From: Rhodocyclaceae bacterium
GTDB lineage: Bacteria; Pseudomonadota; Gammaproteobacteria; Burkholderiales; Rhodocyclaceae
Length of the DNA stretch: 41,988 nucleotides
Assembly (NCBI GenBank): GCA_024710925.1
Contig: JANJTW010000100.1
Coordinates: 1-41,988 of the forward strand
Direction of reading: 5' to 3'
In this document: in pieces, positions 17,310 through 25,822 of the stretch
Layout of the letters: each line of letters begins with the position of its first letter
How positions within the stretch are numbered: position 1 is the stretch's first letter
Program-made: the position numbers and the translations under genes
Notes under the pieces: model-generated
What the model was told of the DNA's origin: nothing
The model's input: only the letters and a program-made list of their open reading frames with translations
Databases searched by the model: none

Positions 17310-17991
17310 GCGCCGCGGCATGGCGGCGCTGACGCGCGAACGGCTGCTGGCGCTCTACCCCGCGCTCGCCGGCCTGCCCGCGGACGATCTCGACCGGCTG
17401 CTGCAGCCGGCAGCCTTGCTGCACCTTCCGGCGGGCTCCGGCGTCTTCGCCGAAACGCAGCCTTGCCGCGGCTTCCCGCTGGTCGTCGAGGGCTCGATCA
17501 AGGTCGTCAAGTCGGCGCCATCCGGGCGCGAGATGCTGCTCTACCGCGTCGAACCGGGCGACTCGTGCATCATCAGTTCGAGCTGCCTGCTCGGTCGCAC
17601 GCCCTATACCGCGCGCGGCGAGAGCGAGACGCCGGTAACGCTGGCGGTGCTGCCGGACGCGCTGTTCGCGCAACTTCTGGCGGAGGATGCCGGCTTCCGC
17701 GACTTCGTCTTCCACCTGCTCGCCGAACGCATCGTCGACCTGATGCAGCTGGTCGAGGAGATCGCCTTCCACCGCCTCGACCAGCGCCTGGCGCGCCTGC
17801 TGCTCGCGCGCGGCGACGACATCCATGCCACCCACCAGGCGCTCGCCGACGAACTCGGTAGCGTGCGCGAAATCGTCAGCCGGCTGCTCAAGGGCTTCGC
17901 CGCCGACGGGCTGGTCGAGCTCGGTCGTGAACGCATCCTGCTGCGCGACCGCGCCGGCCTCGGCCGCGTCGCCGACGGCCAGCCCGCCTGA
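17299..17991 (+). CDS. Crp/Fnr family transcriptional regulator
   Basis: A 230-residue regulator. A cyclic-nucleotide-binding-like beta-roll (about 25-125) includes [29 protein letters not shown], here read as [14 protein letters not shown] plus [11 protein letters not shown], then a dimerisation helix (about 130-160) and a C-terminal helix-turn-helix [20 protein letters not shown] (175-194). No N-terminal Fnr cysteine cluster is present, but two cysteines lie in the beta-roll segment [13 protein letters not shown]; a redox or NO role is only speculative. ATG 17299 overlaps xthA by 11 bp; ATG 17320 is an alternative start. A palindromic operator sits downstream before the DUF2892 gene. Confidence 0.9.
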   Translation: MPAERRGMAALTRERLLALYPALAGLPADDLDRLLQPAALLHLPAGSGVFAETQPCRGFPLVVEGSIKVVKSAPSGREMLLYRVEPGDSCIISSSCLLGRTPYTARGESETPVTLAVLPDALFAQLLAEDAGFRDFVFHLLAERIVDLMQLVEEIAFHRLDQRLARLLLARGDDIHATHQALADELGSVREIVSRLLKGFAADGLVELGRERILLRDRAGLGRVADGQPA

Positions 17992-18011
17992 GGCCGCCAG
18001 CCGCCCGGCTG

Positions 18012-18054
18012 TGTGACCCAGGTTACAGACCGAAAATCAGGAATTGCTTATCCT
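18012..18054 (+). promoter_or_regulatory. Crp/Fnr-type operator and -10 of the DUF2892 gene
   Basis: TGTGA-CCCAGG-TTACA (18012-18027) is a 9/10 match to the Crp half-site pattern TGTGA-N6-TCACA. TATCCT at 18049-18054 is a plausible -10 that would start transcription near 18061, placing the operator centre at about -41.5, the class II activator position. The Crp/Fnr gene ends 20 bp upstream of the operator. Confidence 0.65.
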
Positions 18055-18088
18055 CCGTTCCGTTATCCCAATCGCAACGGAGGCAAGC

Positions 18089-18280
18089 ATGAAAGCAAAC
18101 GTCGGCGGCATCGACAAGATCGCCCGCATCCTCGCCGGCATCGTCCTCGTCGGCCTTGCCGCTACCGGCACGGTCGGCGTCTGGGGCTGGCTCGGCATCG
18201 TCCCGCTGGTCACCGGGCTGATGAACTGGTGCCCGGCCTACTCGCTGATCGGCCTAAACACCTGTCCGCTGAAGAAATAA
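18089..18280 (+). CDS. DUF2892 small inner-membrane protein
   Basis: A 63-residue protein with two membrane helices (about 10-28 and 31-48), opening MKANVGGIDKIARI and ending in NWCPAYSLIGLNTCPLKK, the DUF2892 / YgaP transmembrane pattern including the paired cysteines. ACGGAGGC precedes ATG 18089, which is the start to prefer over an in-frame ATG at 18044. The upstream operator suggests control by the neighbouring Crp/Fnr protein. Function of stand-alone DUF2892 proteins is not established; YgaP couples the module to a rhodanese, which is absent here. Confidence 0.88.
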   Translation: MKANVGGIDKIARILAGIVLVGLAATGTVGVWGWLGIVPLVTGLMNWCPAYSLIGLNTCPLKK

Positions 18281-18289
18281 GAAGACTCC

Positions 18290-18322
18290 GGAGCGCAGCC
18301 TCTCCCTCCTCGCTGCGCTTCC
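18290..18322. terminator. Hairpin between DUF2892 gene and ksgA
   Basis: GGAGCGCAGC (18290-18299) pairs with GCTGCGCTTCC (18312-18322) with one bulge. On the minus strand it is followed by a T-rich stretch, so it may serve the ksgA operon. Confidence 0.45.
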
Positions 18323-18332
18323 GTTCAATCCG

Positions 18333-18366
18333 GCGGCATCCCGGGCACGGATGCCGCTATTTTTTT
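18333..18366 (+). terminator. Rho-independent terminator after the DUF2892 gene
   Basis: A 9-bp stem GCGGCATCC (18333-18341) / GGATGCCGC (18349-18357) followed by a T run to 18366. The T run is the end of the convergent ksgA gene (its two terminal Lys codons). Confidence 0.85.
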
Positions 18367-19127
18367 GCCAGAAACGTGGCGATGCGCACGTAGTCGTCGA
18401 CCGACAGGTCCTCGGCGCGACGCGTCGGATCGATGCCGAGGGCGGCGTAATCGGCATCGGCGAGCAGCCCCTTGAGGTTGTTGCGCAGCATCTTGCGCCG
18501 CTGCGCGAAGGCGGCGGCGACGACCTTGCCGAGCAGCGCCTCGTCGACGGCGGGAAGGTCCGCCGGATCGCGCGGGATCATGCGCACGACGGCGGAGTCG
18601 ACCTTCGGCGGCGGATCGAAGGCGGTCGGCGGCACGTCGATCAGCCATTCCAGCCAGAAGCGGTACTGCAGCATCACCGACAGCCGGCCGCGTTCGCTGT
18701 CACCGGGTTCGGCGACCATCCGTTCGACCACCTCCTTCTGCAACATGAAGTGCATGTCGCGCACCTGGCTCGCATAGGTCGCCAGATGGAAGAGCAGCGG
18801 CGTCGAGATGTTGTACGGCAGGTTGCCGACGATGCGCAGGTCGGTGCCAAGGCTGCCGAAATCGAAGGCCAGCGCGTCGCCCTCGTGGATCGTCAGCCGC
18901 GCCGGCGGGTGGCGCTTCTTCAGGCGGGCGACGATGTCGCGGTCGATCTCGACGACGTGCAGCCGGTCGACGCGTTCGAGCAGCGGCTCGGTCAGCGCGC
19001 CGAGACCGGGGCCGATCTCGACGACGCAGTCGTCGCGCGCCGGCGCGACGGCGCCGACGATGTCGGCGACGATCTGCGTGTCGACGAGGAAGTTCTGGCC
19101 GAAGCGCTTGCGCGGGATGTGCTTCAT
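18357..19127 (-). CDS. ksgA: 16S rRNA dimethyladenosine methyltransferase
   Basis: A 256-residue KsgA/RsmA, which dimethylates two adjacent adenosines near the 3' end of 16S rRNA. Landmarks: [11 protein letters not shown] (6-16), [16 protein letters not shown] (SAM site), the catalytic [13 protein letters not shown], and the terminal [11 protein letters not shown] helix. ATG 19127 gives the standard N-terminus; longer in-frame forms add non-homologous residues. It is the last gene of lptD-surA-pdxA-ksgA, although 142 bp separate it from pdxA. The apaG/apaH genes that often follow are absent here; the DUF2892 gene is convergent. Confidence 0.97.
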   Translation of the reverse strand: MKHIPRKRFGQNFLVDTQIVADIVGAVAPARDDCVVEIGPGLGALTEPLLERVDRLHVVEIDRDIVARLKKRHPPARLTIHEGDALAFDFGSLGTDLRIVGNLPYNISTPLLFHLATYASQVRDMHFMLQKEVVERMVAEPGDSERGRLSVMLQYRFWLEWLIDVPPTAFDPPPKVDSAVVRMIPRDPADLPAVDEALLGKVVAAAFAQRRKMLRNNLKGLLADADYAALGIDPTRRAEDLSVDDYVRIATFLAKK

Positions 19128-19269
19128 GTCGTCTCCGTCGGGCCGCGCCCGGCAAGAAGTCTCCTCGGAAGCACCCCGGGAGACAACGCGCAACGGCCCG
19201 GAAGCCGCGTCGGCGGTCGAAGCGTCGTCGCCCCTCCCTGCCTCGGGAAGGGGGATGGGGGGAAGGTTG
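19128..19269 (-). repeat. Palindrome-rich spacer between pdxA and ksgA
   Basis: Unusually long for this operon. It has one near-perfect G/C-run palindrome (CCCCTCCC ... GGGAAGGGG at about 19230-19253, plus strand) and a second stem GTCTCC / GGAGAC (about 19158-19184). It resembles dispersed palindromic intergenic repeats of proteobacteria, but only one copy is in this window, so this is not proven. Confidence 0.3.
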
Positions 19270-20295
19270 TCACATCGGCCTCCGGCAGGCGGCCATGCGT
19301 ATCGCCTCGCGCACCGCCTCGAACAGGCTGCCGGGGTCGGCCCGTCCCGTGCCGGCGAGCGCCAGCGCGGTGCCATGGTCGACCGAGGTGCGGATCACCG
19401 GCAGGCCGAGGGTGACGTTGATGCCGCGGCCGAAGGTGGCGTACTTGAGCGCCGTCAGCCCCTGGTCGTGGTACATCGCCAGCACGCAATCGCCCTGCGC
19501 CAGCAGCGGCAGCGTGAACAGCGTGTCGGCCGGCAGCGGCCCGACGAGATGCATGCCCTCGCCGCGCAGGCGGTCGAGCAGCGGCGCGATGACGTCGATC
19601 TCCTCGCGACCGAGGTGGCCGTCCTCGCCGGCATGCGGATTGAGGCCGGCGACGAGGATGCGCGGTTCGGCGATGCCGTATTTGGCGCGCAGGTCGGCGT
19701 GCACGATGCGCAGCGTCTCTTCGAGCAGCGCCGGCGTGATCGCATCCGGCACCGCGCGCAGCGGCAGGTGCGTGGTGGCCAGCGCGACGCGCAGCGGGCC
19801 GTGCGGCGTGCCGCCGGCGAGCATCATGACGACACGCGGCGTGCCGGTGCGCTCGGCGAGGTATTCGGTATGGCCGGAAAAGAAGGCACCCGCGGCGCCG
19901 GCGTCGTTGATGACACCCTTGTGCACCGGCGCCGTGACCATCGCTGCGAATTCAGCCGATTCGCCGGAACGGCAGCCGGCCAGCGCGCGGTCGAGCAGCG
20001 CAAGGACATAGGCCGCGTTGGCCGGATCGAGGCGGCCGGCGACCGACGGCGCGGCGAGCGGGCAGTGCAGCACTTCGAGACACGGGCCGTCGGCGACCGT
20101 CGGCGCGGCGCCGGCGACGTAGTCGCGCAGCGTGCCGTGCCAGCCGATGGCGGTGGCGCGCGCGGCCAGCAGGTCGCGGTCGGCGAGGACGACGAGGCGC
20201 GCCGGCAGGCCCTCGCCGGCCAGACGCAGACACAGCTCGGGGCCGATGCCGGCCGGCTCGCCGGAGGTGACGGCGATGACCGGAGGCCGGTTCAC
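19270..20295 (-). CDS. pdxA: 4-hydroxythreonine-4-phosphate dehydrogenase
   Basis: A 341-residue PdxA, an NAD-dependent, metal-binding enzyme of pyridoxal phosphate synthesis. Landmarks: [15 protein letters not shown] (7-21), [25 protein letters not shown] (read as HKGVINDAG and [11 protein letters not shown], with a metal His), [17 protein letters not shown] (metal His), and [17 protein letters not shown]. The start is GTG 20295, 1 bp after the surA stop, with GAGGAA at the end of surA as ribosome site. A longer in-frame form would overlap surA and lacks homology. Same operon as surA and ksgA. Confidence 0.96.
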   Translation of the reverse strand: MNRPPVIAVTSGEPAGIGPELCLRLAGEGLPARLVVLADRDLLAARATAIGWHGTLRDYVAGAAPTVADGPCLEVLHCPLAAPSVAGRLDPANAAYVLALLDRALAGCRSGESAEFAAMVTAPVHKGVINDAGAAGAFFSGHTEYLAERTGTPRVVMMLAGGTPHGPLRVALATTHLPLRAVPDAITPALLEETLRIVHADLRAKYGIAEPRILVAGLNPHAGEDGHLGREEIDVIAPLLDRLRGEGMHLVGPLPADTLFTLPLLAQGDCVLAMYHDQGLTALKYATFGRGINVTLGLPVIRTSVDHGTALALAGTGRADPGSLFEAVREAIRMAACRRPM

Positions 20296-20296
20296 G

Positions 20297-21604
20297 TCAG
20301 CGTTCCTCCAGCCGGTACTCGACGTAGGCGCGATCGCGAATCTGGCGCAGCCAGTCCTGGTAGGCCTCGTCGAGCTTGCGCTCGCGCAGCACCTGGCGGG
20401 CGGCCATGCGCTGGCGCTCACTGGAAACGTCCTGGACGCGCCGTTCGAGCACCTGGATCAGGTGGAAGCCGAACGGCGACTTGATCGGCTCACTGACTTC
20501 CTTCGGCTGCAGCGCGTCCATCGCCCGCTCGAACTCCGGCACGGTGTCGCCCGGATAGAGCCAGCCGAGGTCGCCGCCCTTGGCAGCGGAGCCGTCCTGC
20601 GAATAGAGGCGCGCCAGTTCGGCAAAATCGCCGCCGTGCTCAAGGCGTTCGCGCAGGCCGGTCAGCTTGTGCAGCGCCTCCGACTCGGAGACCAGTTCGT
20701 TCACCCGGACCAGGATATGCCGGGCATGCGTCTGCTGCACCGGCGGCAGCACGATGCCGCCCTTCCTGGCGACCAGCTTGACGATGTGGAAACCGTTCGG
20801 GCTGCGCAGGATCGGCGACACCTCGCCCGTCTTCAGCTTGGCCACGGCTTCGGCGAACAGCGCCGGCAGGCGGTCGAGCGGGCGCGGACTCATCGCGCCG
20901 CCCTGCAGCGCATCCGGCGCGTCGGAATACGAAGCGGCGAGTTGCGAAAAATCCTCGCCCTTGCCGATCCGCTCGACGATTTCGTCGGCCTTCGCCTTCA
21001 ACTTCTGCAGCTGCTCGGGCGAGGCCGATTCCGGCGCACGCAGCAGGATGTGGGCAACCTCGACCTCGTCGCCGCTGCCGCCCTTCGCCGCTTCGGCGGC
21101 GATGAAATTGTCGACCTCGGCGTCACCGATCACCAGGCGGTTGTCCACCTCGCGCTCGCGCAGGCGGGCGACCGTCATCTCGTCGCGGATTTCCTCGCGG
21201 AATTTCGCATAGCGGATGCCGTCCTGCTCCAGCGCCTGGCGGAACTGGGCAAGCGTCATTTTGTTGCCGGCGGCGATGCGATTGATCGCCTGGTCGAGCT
21301 GCGCATCATCGATGCGCAGGCCGGTATCGCGCGCCGTCTGCAGCTGGACGCGGTCGATGATGAGGCGTTCGAGCATTTGCCGCTCCATCACTTCGCGTGG
21401 CGGCAGCGGCGTTCCCTGCCGCTTCAGGTTGACCAGCGCCGAATCGAGGCGCGCGTGCAACTCGTTGAGCGTGATCACTTCGTCGTTCACGATGGCGACG
21501 ATGCGGTCGACCTCGGTCGGTTCGACCGGCGCGCGCGCCGCCTGCGCCAGGGCGGCGCCGATGCAGGCGGCGAACAGGAATGCGATGCGGAGCAGGGACG
21601 TCAT
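20297..21604 (-). CDS. surA: Periplasmic chaperone / peptidyl-prolyl isomerase SurA
   Basis: A 435-residue SurA, which escorts outer-membrane proteins, LptD among them, across the periplasm. A signal peptide (LLRIAFLFAACIGAALAQA, 4-22) precedes the N-terminal chaperone domain (DRIVAIVNDEVITLNELHAR, about 33-52), two parvulin domains (about 183-285 with VEVAHILLR, about 293-395 with ARHILVRV and GGDLGWLYPGD) and the C-terminal helix. I prefer ATG 21604, with GAGAGG ten bases upstream. ATG 21622, overlapping the lptD stop (ATGA), is an alternative adding six residues. It is coupled to lptD, its client. Confidence 0.95.
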   Translation of the reverse strand: MTSLLRIAFLFAACIGAALAQAARAPVEPTEVDRIVAIVNDEVITLNELHARLDSALVNLKRQGTPLPPREVMERQMLERLIIDRVQLQTARDTGLRIDDAQLDQAINRIAAGNKMTLAQFRQALEQDGIRYAKFREEIRDEMTVARLREREVDNRLVIGDAEVDNFIAAEAAKGGSGDEVEVAHILLRAPESASPEQLQKLKAKADEIVERIGKGEDFSQLAASYSDAPDALQGGAMSPRPLDRLPALFAEAVAKLKTGEVSPILRSPNGFHIVKLVARKGGIVLPPVQQTHARHILVRVNELVSESEALHKLTGLRERLEHGGDFAELARLYSQDGSAAKGGDLGWLYPGDTVPEFERAMDALQPKEVSEPIKSPFGFHLIQVLERRVQDVSSERQRMAARQVLRERKLDEAYQDWLRQIRDRAYVEYRLEER

Positions 21605-21618
21605 GGATGCGAAACCTC

Positions 21619-24600
21619 TCATTCGCCGAAGACCGGGTCGGCGACCGGCTGGTTGGACAGGCCGTAGCCATCGATGTTGCGGCGCAGGAGATCGGCCGGA
21701 TTCGAGCCGATGCGCGCGAAGTCGTTCAACTCCAGCTGGACGAAGAACGAGGTGTTGGTCCGCCCGGACAGGGTCGCCACCTGGTGGCTGACGAGGCGGA
21801 CGGCCCAGCAGCCGGCACCGTATTCGAGGCCGGCGACGGTCTCGACCGGCTTGTGGTCGAGGATCGAATAATTGTAGCGTCCGACCGCCGACCAGCCGCC
21901 CCAGATCGGCCACTGGCCGGAAATATCGACGTTCTTCAGGTCGCCGCCGGTCACCTGGTTGCTGGCGAAGCGGTAGCTGGCGTTGAGCACCTTGCCCAGT
22001 TCCGGCTGGTAGCGCAGGCCGATCGACGAGCGCTCCATGCGCGTATCGGACGGGTTGTACTGCAGCGCAGCGTCGAGCCAGGTCTTCGGCAGCACGCGGC
22101 CGGTAAAGGCGGCCAGGAAATCGGAGCGGTTCCACTTGTCCTGCGTCTGGCCGGGAATCGTCTGGCCATCCAGATCGACCCGCTGCCGCCGGAAGTAATA
22201 GCGCTGGCCGAACATCGCGCGCATCGCCTCGGCGCCGCTGGTCGGATCGATCAGGCGCGACACCACAGCGGCGGTCAGCTGGTTGGCATCGCTGACCCGA
22301 TCCTGGCCGAGGAACTGGTTCTCGCTGAAAATCTGCGCGAAGTTGAAGTCGGCGATGGCGGTGTCGAAGTTCGGGATCCGCGTCTGGTCGCGGTACGGCA
22401 CGTTCAGGTAGTACAGGCGCGGTTCCAGCGTCTGGATCGCCTGCGCGCCGAACCAGATCGTCTCGCGCTCGAAGGTCATGCCGGCGTCGACGCTGATGAT
22501 CGGCAGCGTGCGCGAGATCGATTCCGACCACTGCGTATTGGTCCGCCGGTCGAGCGAATAGGTGGTCGAATGCACGCCGATTTTCGGCGTCACGTACCAG
22601 CCGGGCTGGACGAAGGGCAGCGACAGCTGCGGGTAGGCGACGGTGCGCGCCCCCTGCGTCTTCGTGTCGTGCCGGAAGTTCGTGTATTGGCCAAGGAAGG
22701 CGAAGTCGGCGCCGTAGAAGTCCGGGCGACGGACATTGAGGTCGATGCGCGGCGCAAAGGAGTAGGGCTTGTCGATCTGCTGCGTCGGATCCGGATCCGG
22801 GTTCAGCGTCTGGTAGGACTGGCCGATGACGTTCGCCGTCCACCAGCCGCCGCCATAGCTGAGCACTCCCTGCCGCAGCAGCTGCCGTTGCGAGGAGATC
22901 ACCGAACGCGACGAGAGGTCGGTGAAGTACTTGTCGTCGGAAACGCCGGAGAGGTTCAGCGAACCGGCGAGCCCAGAGCCAAAGTTCTGCAGGTGGCGCA
23001 GCGAATAGCCATAGCGGTTATCGCCTTCCATCTGGCGGTCGCTCGGCAGATACTCGGCGCGCAGGTTGCCGGCGTAGTGATAGTCGAGATAGCGGTATTC
23101 GGTGGCCAGCTGGACGCCGCGCTTCGAGTAGATGCGCGGCGAAATCGTCGCATCCATGTGCGGCGCAATGTTCCAGTAATACGGCGTCGCCAGCATCAGG
23201 CCGCTTGCCGTGCTCGAGCCGACGGTCGGCGCGAGAAAGCCCGATTTGCGCTGGTTGTTCAACGAGAAGGACATCCACGGCGTCCAGAAGATCGGCGTGT
23301 TCTGGAAATAGACCGTGCTGTTGCGCCCTTCGCCGACCTCGCGGTCGTAATCGAGCGCCAGCTCGTCGGCGCGCACGTACCAGCCCGGATCGTCGGCCTG
23401 GCAGGTGGTGTAGTTGCCATTGACGATGCGCAGCTTGTTCTCACCCTCGAAATCGATGCGTTCGGCGTTGCCGCGCGCTTCGGTCGTCGGGATCGGGGCC
23501 GGTTCATCGGCGGAGACCCCCAGGACGTTCATCAGCGAACCGGGCTCCGGTCGGCTCGTCCGGTAGCCGCCCGTCTGTTGCCAGGCGGCCTGGCCGGAGG
23601 CATCGACAACGGTCCCCTTGACGCCGTGCTCCTGCCGTTCGCGCTCCTTCGCCGCCCATTTCGCCTCGCGCTTCAGCGAGTAGCTGGGCGCCTCGAAGAC
23701 GCCGGTCTGCGAGGCGATCTTCATGCGCATGCGCGGTCCGGTGACCAGATCCTCGCCCTGCTCCAGGCGGACATTGCCGGCCGCTTCCAGTTCGTCCTCG
23801 ACCGGCCAGTAGGTCAGGCGGTCGCCGCGGACCACCGTCCCCGCCTGCCGCGCTTCGGCGCTGCCGCTGGCAACCATTTCACGCTCGGCGACACCGGCCA
23901 TCTCGTCGGCGGCGAGGAACATCGGCCGCGGCACGCCCTCGCCCGAGCGCAGCGGCGCCAGGGTTTTCGCTCCGCGCAAGGCGGGGGCCGGGCCGCTGTC
24001 CGGCAGGTCGAGCGGTTCGCCTGGGAAATTCAGCACCGGCGGCCGGCCGGCGCGCCAGGCCTCGTCGCGCCCGCGGTCGAGACCAGCAAGCGTTGCCGGC
24101 GCCTGCACCGTCGGCACGCCCGGCGCTGCCGGCCCGCCAACGCCAGCCACGGTCGCCCCGCCCAGCAGGCCCGGATGGACGCGCAGGGGCGCCAGGGTCG
24201 TGACCTTGCCGCCGGCCGCCGCCGGCCCGGTCGTACTGCGGACGGCGGACGTGCGTTCCGGCTCGCGGGAACGGGAGGCCGGCGCGGCGACGATCGGAGA
24301 AGCGGTTTGCGCCGGCGCCGACGGCACGACCGGGACGGCCGCCGCCGGCGGGGCCGCCGGGGCGACGGCGCGCGCCGGTACGCGATCCGGCGACGCCGGC
24401 CGGCCACCATCGTTGCCGGCCGGCTGCGGTGCCTTCAGCGGACGCCCCTCGACCGCCGGCGCATCGACCGGCTGCACATCGGCACGCGCCTTTTCTCCTG
24501 CCGGGGCCGCCGTCGCCGCCGCGGGCTCTGCCGGCTGCGCGGCGGCATCAGCCGGCCTTGGCGGCGCCGGCTTCTTTTCCGCCGGCGGCAATCCGAGCAG

Positions 24601-24720
24601 GACCGGATCCACGCGCAGCGGCGTCATCGCCTGCGCCGCCGCCTCATCGGCGGCGAGGGCGGCAACGCCGCAACAGACGATCAGCGCCAGCGAATTGTTG
24701 CCGTTGCGCGCGCAGGACAT
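21619..24720 (-). CDS. lptD: LPS-assembly protein LptD with long N-terminal insert
   Basis: A 1033-residue outer-membrane LPS translocon. After a signal peptide (1-31, ending AAAQA) comes a Pro/Ala-rich stretch (about 32-262), then the periplasmic LptA-like domain (about 265-445, with FLAADEMAG and LTYWPVEDELEAAGNVRLEQ) and the 26-strand barrel (about 480-1033). TPLRVDPVLLG (33-43) recurs as APLRVHPGLLG (177-187). The mature protein has only two cysteines, C440 (NGNYTTC) and C971 (YGAGCW), matching the inter-domain disulfide rather than the two pairs of E. coli. It is roughly 200 residues longer than usual. ATG 24720 starts the lptD-surA-pdxA-ksgA operon. Confidence 0.93.
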   Translation of the reverse strand: MSCARNGNNSLALIVCCGVAALAADEAAAQAMTPLRVDPVLLGLPPAEKKPAPPRPADAAAQPAEPAAATAAPAGEKARADVQPVDAPAVEGRPLKAPQPAGNDGGRPASPDRVPARAVAPAAPPAAAVPVVPSAPAQTASPIVAAPASRSREPERTSAVRSTTGPAAAGGKVTTLAPLRVHPGLLGGATVAGVGGPAAPGVPTVQAPATLAGLDRGRDEAWRAGRPPVLNFPGEPLDLPDSGPAPALRGAKTLAPLRSGEGVPRPMFLAADEMAGVAEREMVASGSAEARQAGTVVRGDRLTYWPVEDELEAAGNVRLEQGEDLVTGPRMRMKIASQTGVFEAPSYSLKREAKWAAKERERQEHGVKGTVVDASGQAAWQQTGGYRTSRPEPGSLMNVLGVSADEPAPIPTTEARGNAERIDFEGENKLRIVNGNYTTCQADDPGWYVRADELALDYDREVGEGRNSTVYFQNTPIFWTPWMSFSLNNQRKSGFLAPTVGSSTASGLMLATPYYWNIAPHMDATISPRIYSKRGVQLATEYRYLDYHYAGNLRAEYLPSDRQMEGDNRYGYSLRHLQNFGSGLAGSLNLSGVSDDKYFTDLSSRSVISSQRQLLRQGVLSYGGGWWTANVIGQSYQTLNPDPDPTQQIDKPYSFAPRIDLNVRRPDFYGADFAFLGQYTNFRHDTKTQGARTVAYPQLSLPFVQPGWYVTPKIGVHSTTYSLDRRTNTQWSESISRTLPIISVDAGMTFERETIWFGAQAIQTLEPRLYYLNVPYRDQTRIPNFDTAIADFNFAQIFSENQFLGQDRVSDANQLTAAVVSRLIDPTSGAEAMRAMFGQRYYFRRQRVDLDGQTIPGQTQDKWNRSDFLAAFTGRVLPKTWLDAALQYNPSDTRMERSSIGLRYQPELGKVLNASYRFASNQVTGGDLKNVDISGQWPIWGGWSAVGRYNYSILDHKPVETVAGLEYGAGCWAVRLVSHQVATLSGRTNTSFFVQLELNDFARIGSNPADLLRRNIDGYGLSNQPVADPVFGE

Positions 24721-24777
24721 AGGGGAAGCGAAGGCCTTTGTTGTCGGCCGCCGCCGGAAGGCGGGCGGGCCGGGTGT

Positions 24778-24795
24778 TAAAATCGCGCCATTTTA
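24778..24795. promoter_or_regulatory. Overlapping face-to-face -10 elements of amgK and lptD
   Basis: TAAAAT (24778-24783, plus) and its mirror ATTTTA (24790-24795, TAAAAT on minus) flank CGCGCC. Each is followed by the CG-rich block typical of -10 sites here. Transcripts would start about 24790 (plus) and 24783 (minus), so polymerases for the two operons would compete. Confidence 0.6.
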
Positions 24796-24812
24796 GCATC
24801 AAGGAGCCCGGG

Positions 24813-25814
24813 ATGCCCCGTACGCAGGCGCTGCAGGAGTGGCTGGCAAAGCAGCTCCCCGACCAGCCGTTCACGCTCGCACCGGCCTCGGCCGACGCCA
24901 GCTTCCGCCGCTATTTCCGCGTCACGCTGCCCGACGGGACGACGCGCATCGTCATGGATGCGCCGCCCGAGCACGAGGACTGTCGCCCCTACCTGACGGT
25001 CGCGCAGCTGTTCGCCGACGCCGGCGTGCATGTGCCGACGGTCTACGCCGAGGATCTGGCGCAGGGTTTCCTGCTCCTCTCCGACCTCGGCAACACCACC
25101 TACCTGACCGCGCTCGAAGCGCATCCGGAAGGCGCCGCCGCGCTCTACCGCGAGGCCAACGCGGCACTGGTGAAAATGCAGGCGGCGAGCCGCCCCGGCG
25201 TGCTGCCGGAGTACGACCGGGCGCTGCTGCTGCGCGAACTGCAGCTGTTCCCGGACTGGTACGTCGCCAAGCACCTCGGCATCGCGCTCAGCGACAAGCA
25301 GCAGGGAGTCCTCGCCGGCATCTTCGACAAGGTGCTGGCGAACAACCTCGCGCAGCCGCGGGTCTTCGTGCACCGCGACTACCACTCGCGCAACCTGATG
25401 GTCAGCGAACCGAATCCCGGCGTCCTCGATTTCCAGGACGCCGTCTACGGCCCGATCAGCTACGACCTCGTCTCGCTCTACCGCGACGCCTACATCCGCT
25501 GGGAAGAGGATCAGGAACTGGACTGGACGATCCGCTACTGGGAAGCCGCGCGCAAGGAAAAGCTGCCGGTGGCGGCCGACTTCTACGACTTCTGGCGCGA
25601 CTACGAGTGGATGGGCGTGCAGCGCCAGCTGAAGGTGCTCGGCATCTTCGCGCGACTGAACCATCGCGACGGCAAGGCGCAGTACCTCGCCGACATGCCG
25701 CGCGTGATGGCCTACCTGCGCCGCGCCTGCGAGCGCTACATCGACCTGAAGCCGCTGCTGTTGCTGCTCGACGAACTGGAGAACCGGCAGGTGCAGTCCG
25801 GCTACACCTTCTGA
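24813..25814 (+). CDS. amgK: N-acetylmuramate/N-acetylglucosamine anomeric kinase AmgK
   Basis: A 333-residue kinase of the aminoglycoside-phosphotransferase fold. AmgK phosphorylates MurNAc at C1 for peptidoglycan recycling. Landmarks: ASADASFRRYFRV (about 25-37, ATP loop), LLSDLGNTTYL, catalytic VFVHRDYHSRNLM (HxDxxxxN), and metal-binding VLDFQDAVYGPISYDLVSLY. AAGGAG precedes ATG 24813; a longer in-frame form has no such site. murU follows by 8 bp. The amgK-murU pair beside lptD is a recurring arrangement and supports this name over a plain antibiotic phosphotransferase. Confidence 0.92.
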   Translation: MPRTQALQEWLAKQLPDQPFTLAPASADASFRRYFRVTLPDGTTRIVMDAPPEHEDCRPYLTVAQLFADAGVHVPTVYAEDLAQGFLLLSDLGNTTYLTALEAHPEGAAALYREANAALVKMQAASRPGVLPEYDRALLLRELQLFPDWYVAKHLGIALSDKQQGVLAGIFDKVLANNLAQPRVFVHRDYHSRNLMVSEPNPGVLDFQDAVYGPISYDLVSLYRDAYIRWEEDQELDWTIRYWEAARKEKLPVAADFYDFWRDYEWMGVQRQLKVLGIFARLNHRDGKAQYLADMPRVMAYLRRACERYIDLKPLLLLLDELENRQVQSGYTF

Positions 25815-25822
25815 CTCTGACG

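Noticed and set aside
24813-25814. Aminoglycoside resistance phosphotransferase
   Set aside because: The fold is shared, but the murU gene next to it and the position beside lptD point to AmgK of cell-wall recycling.
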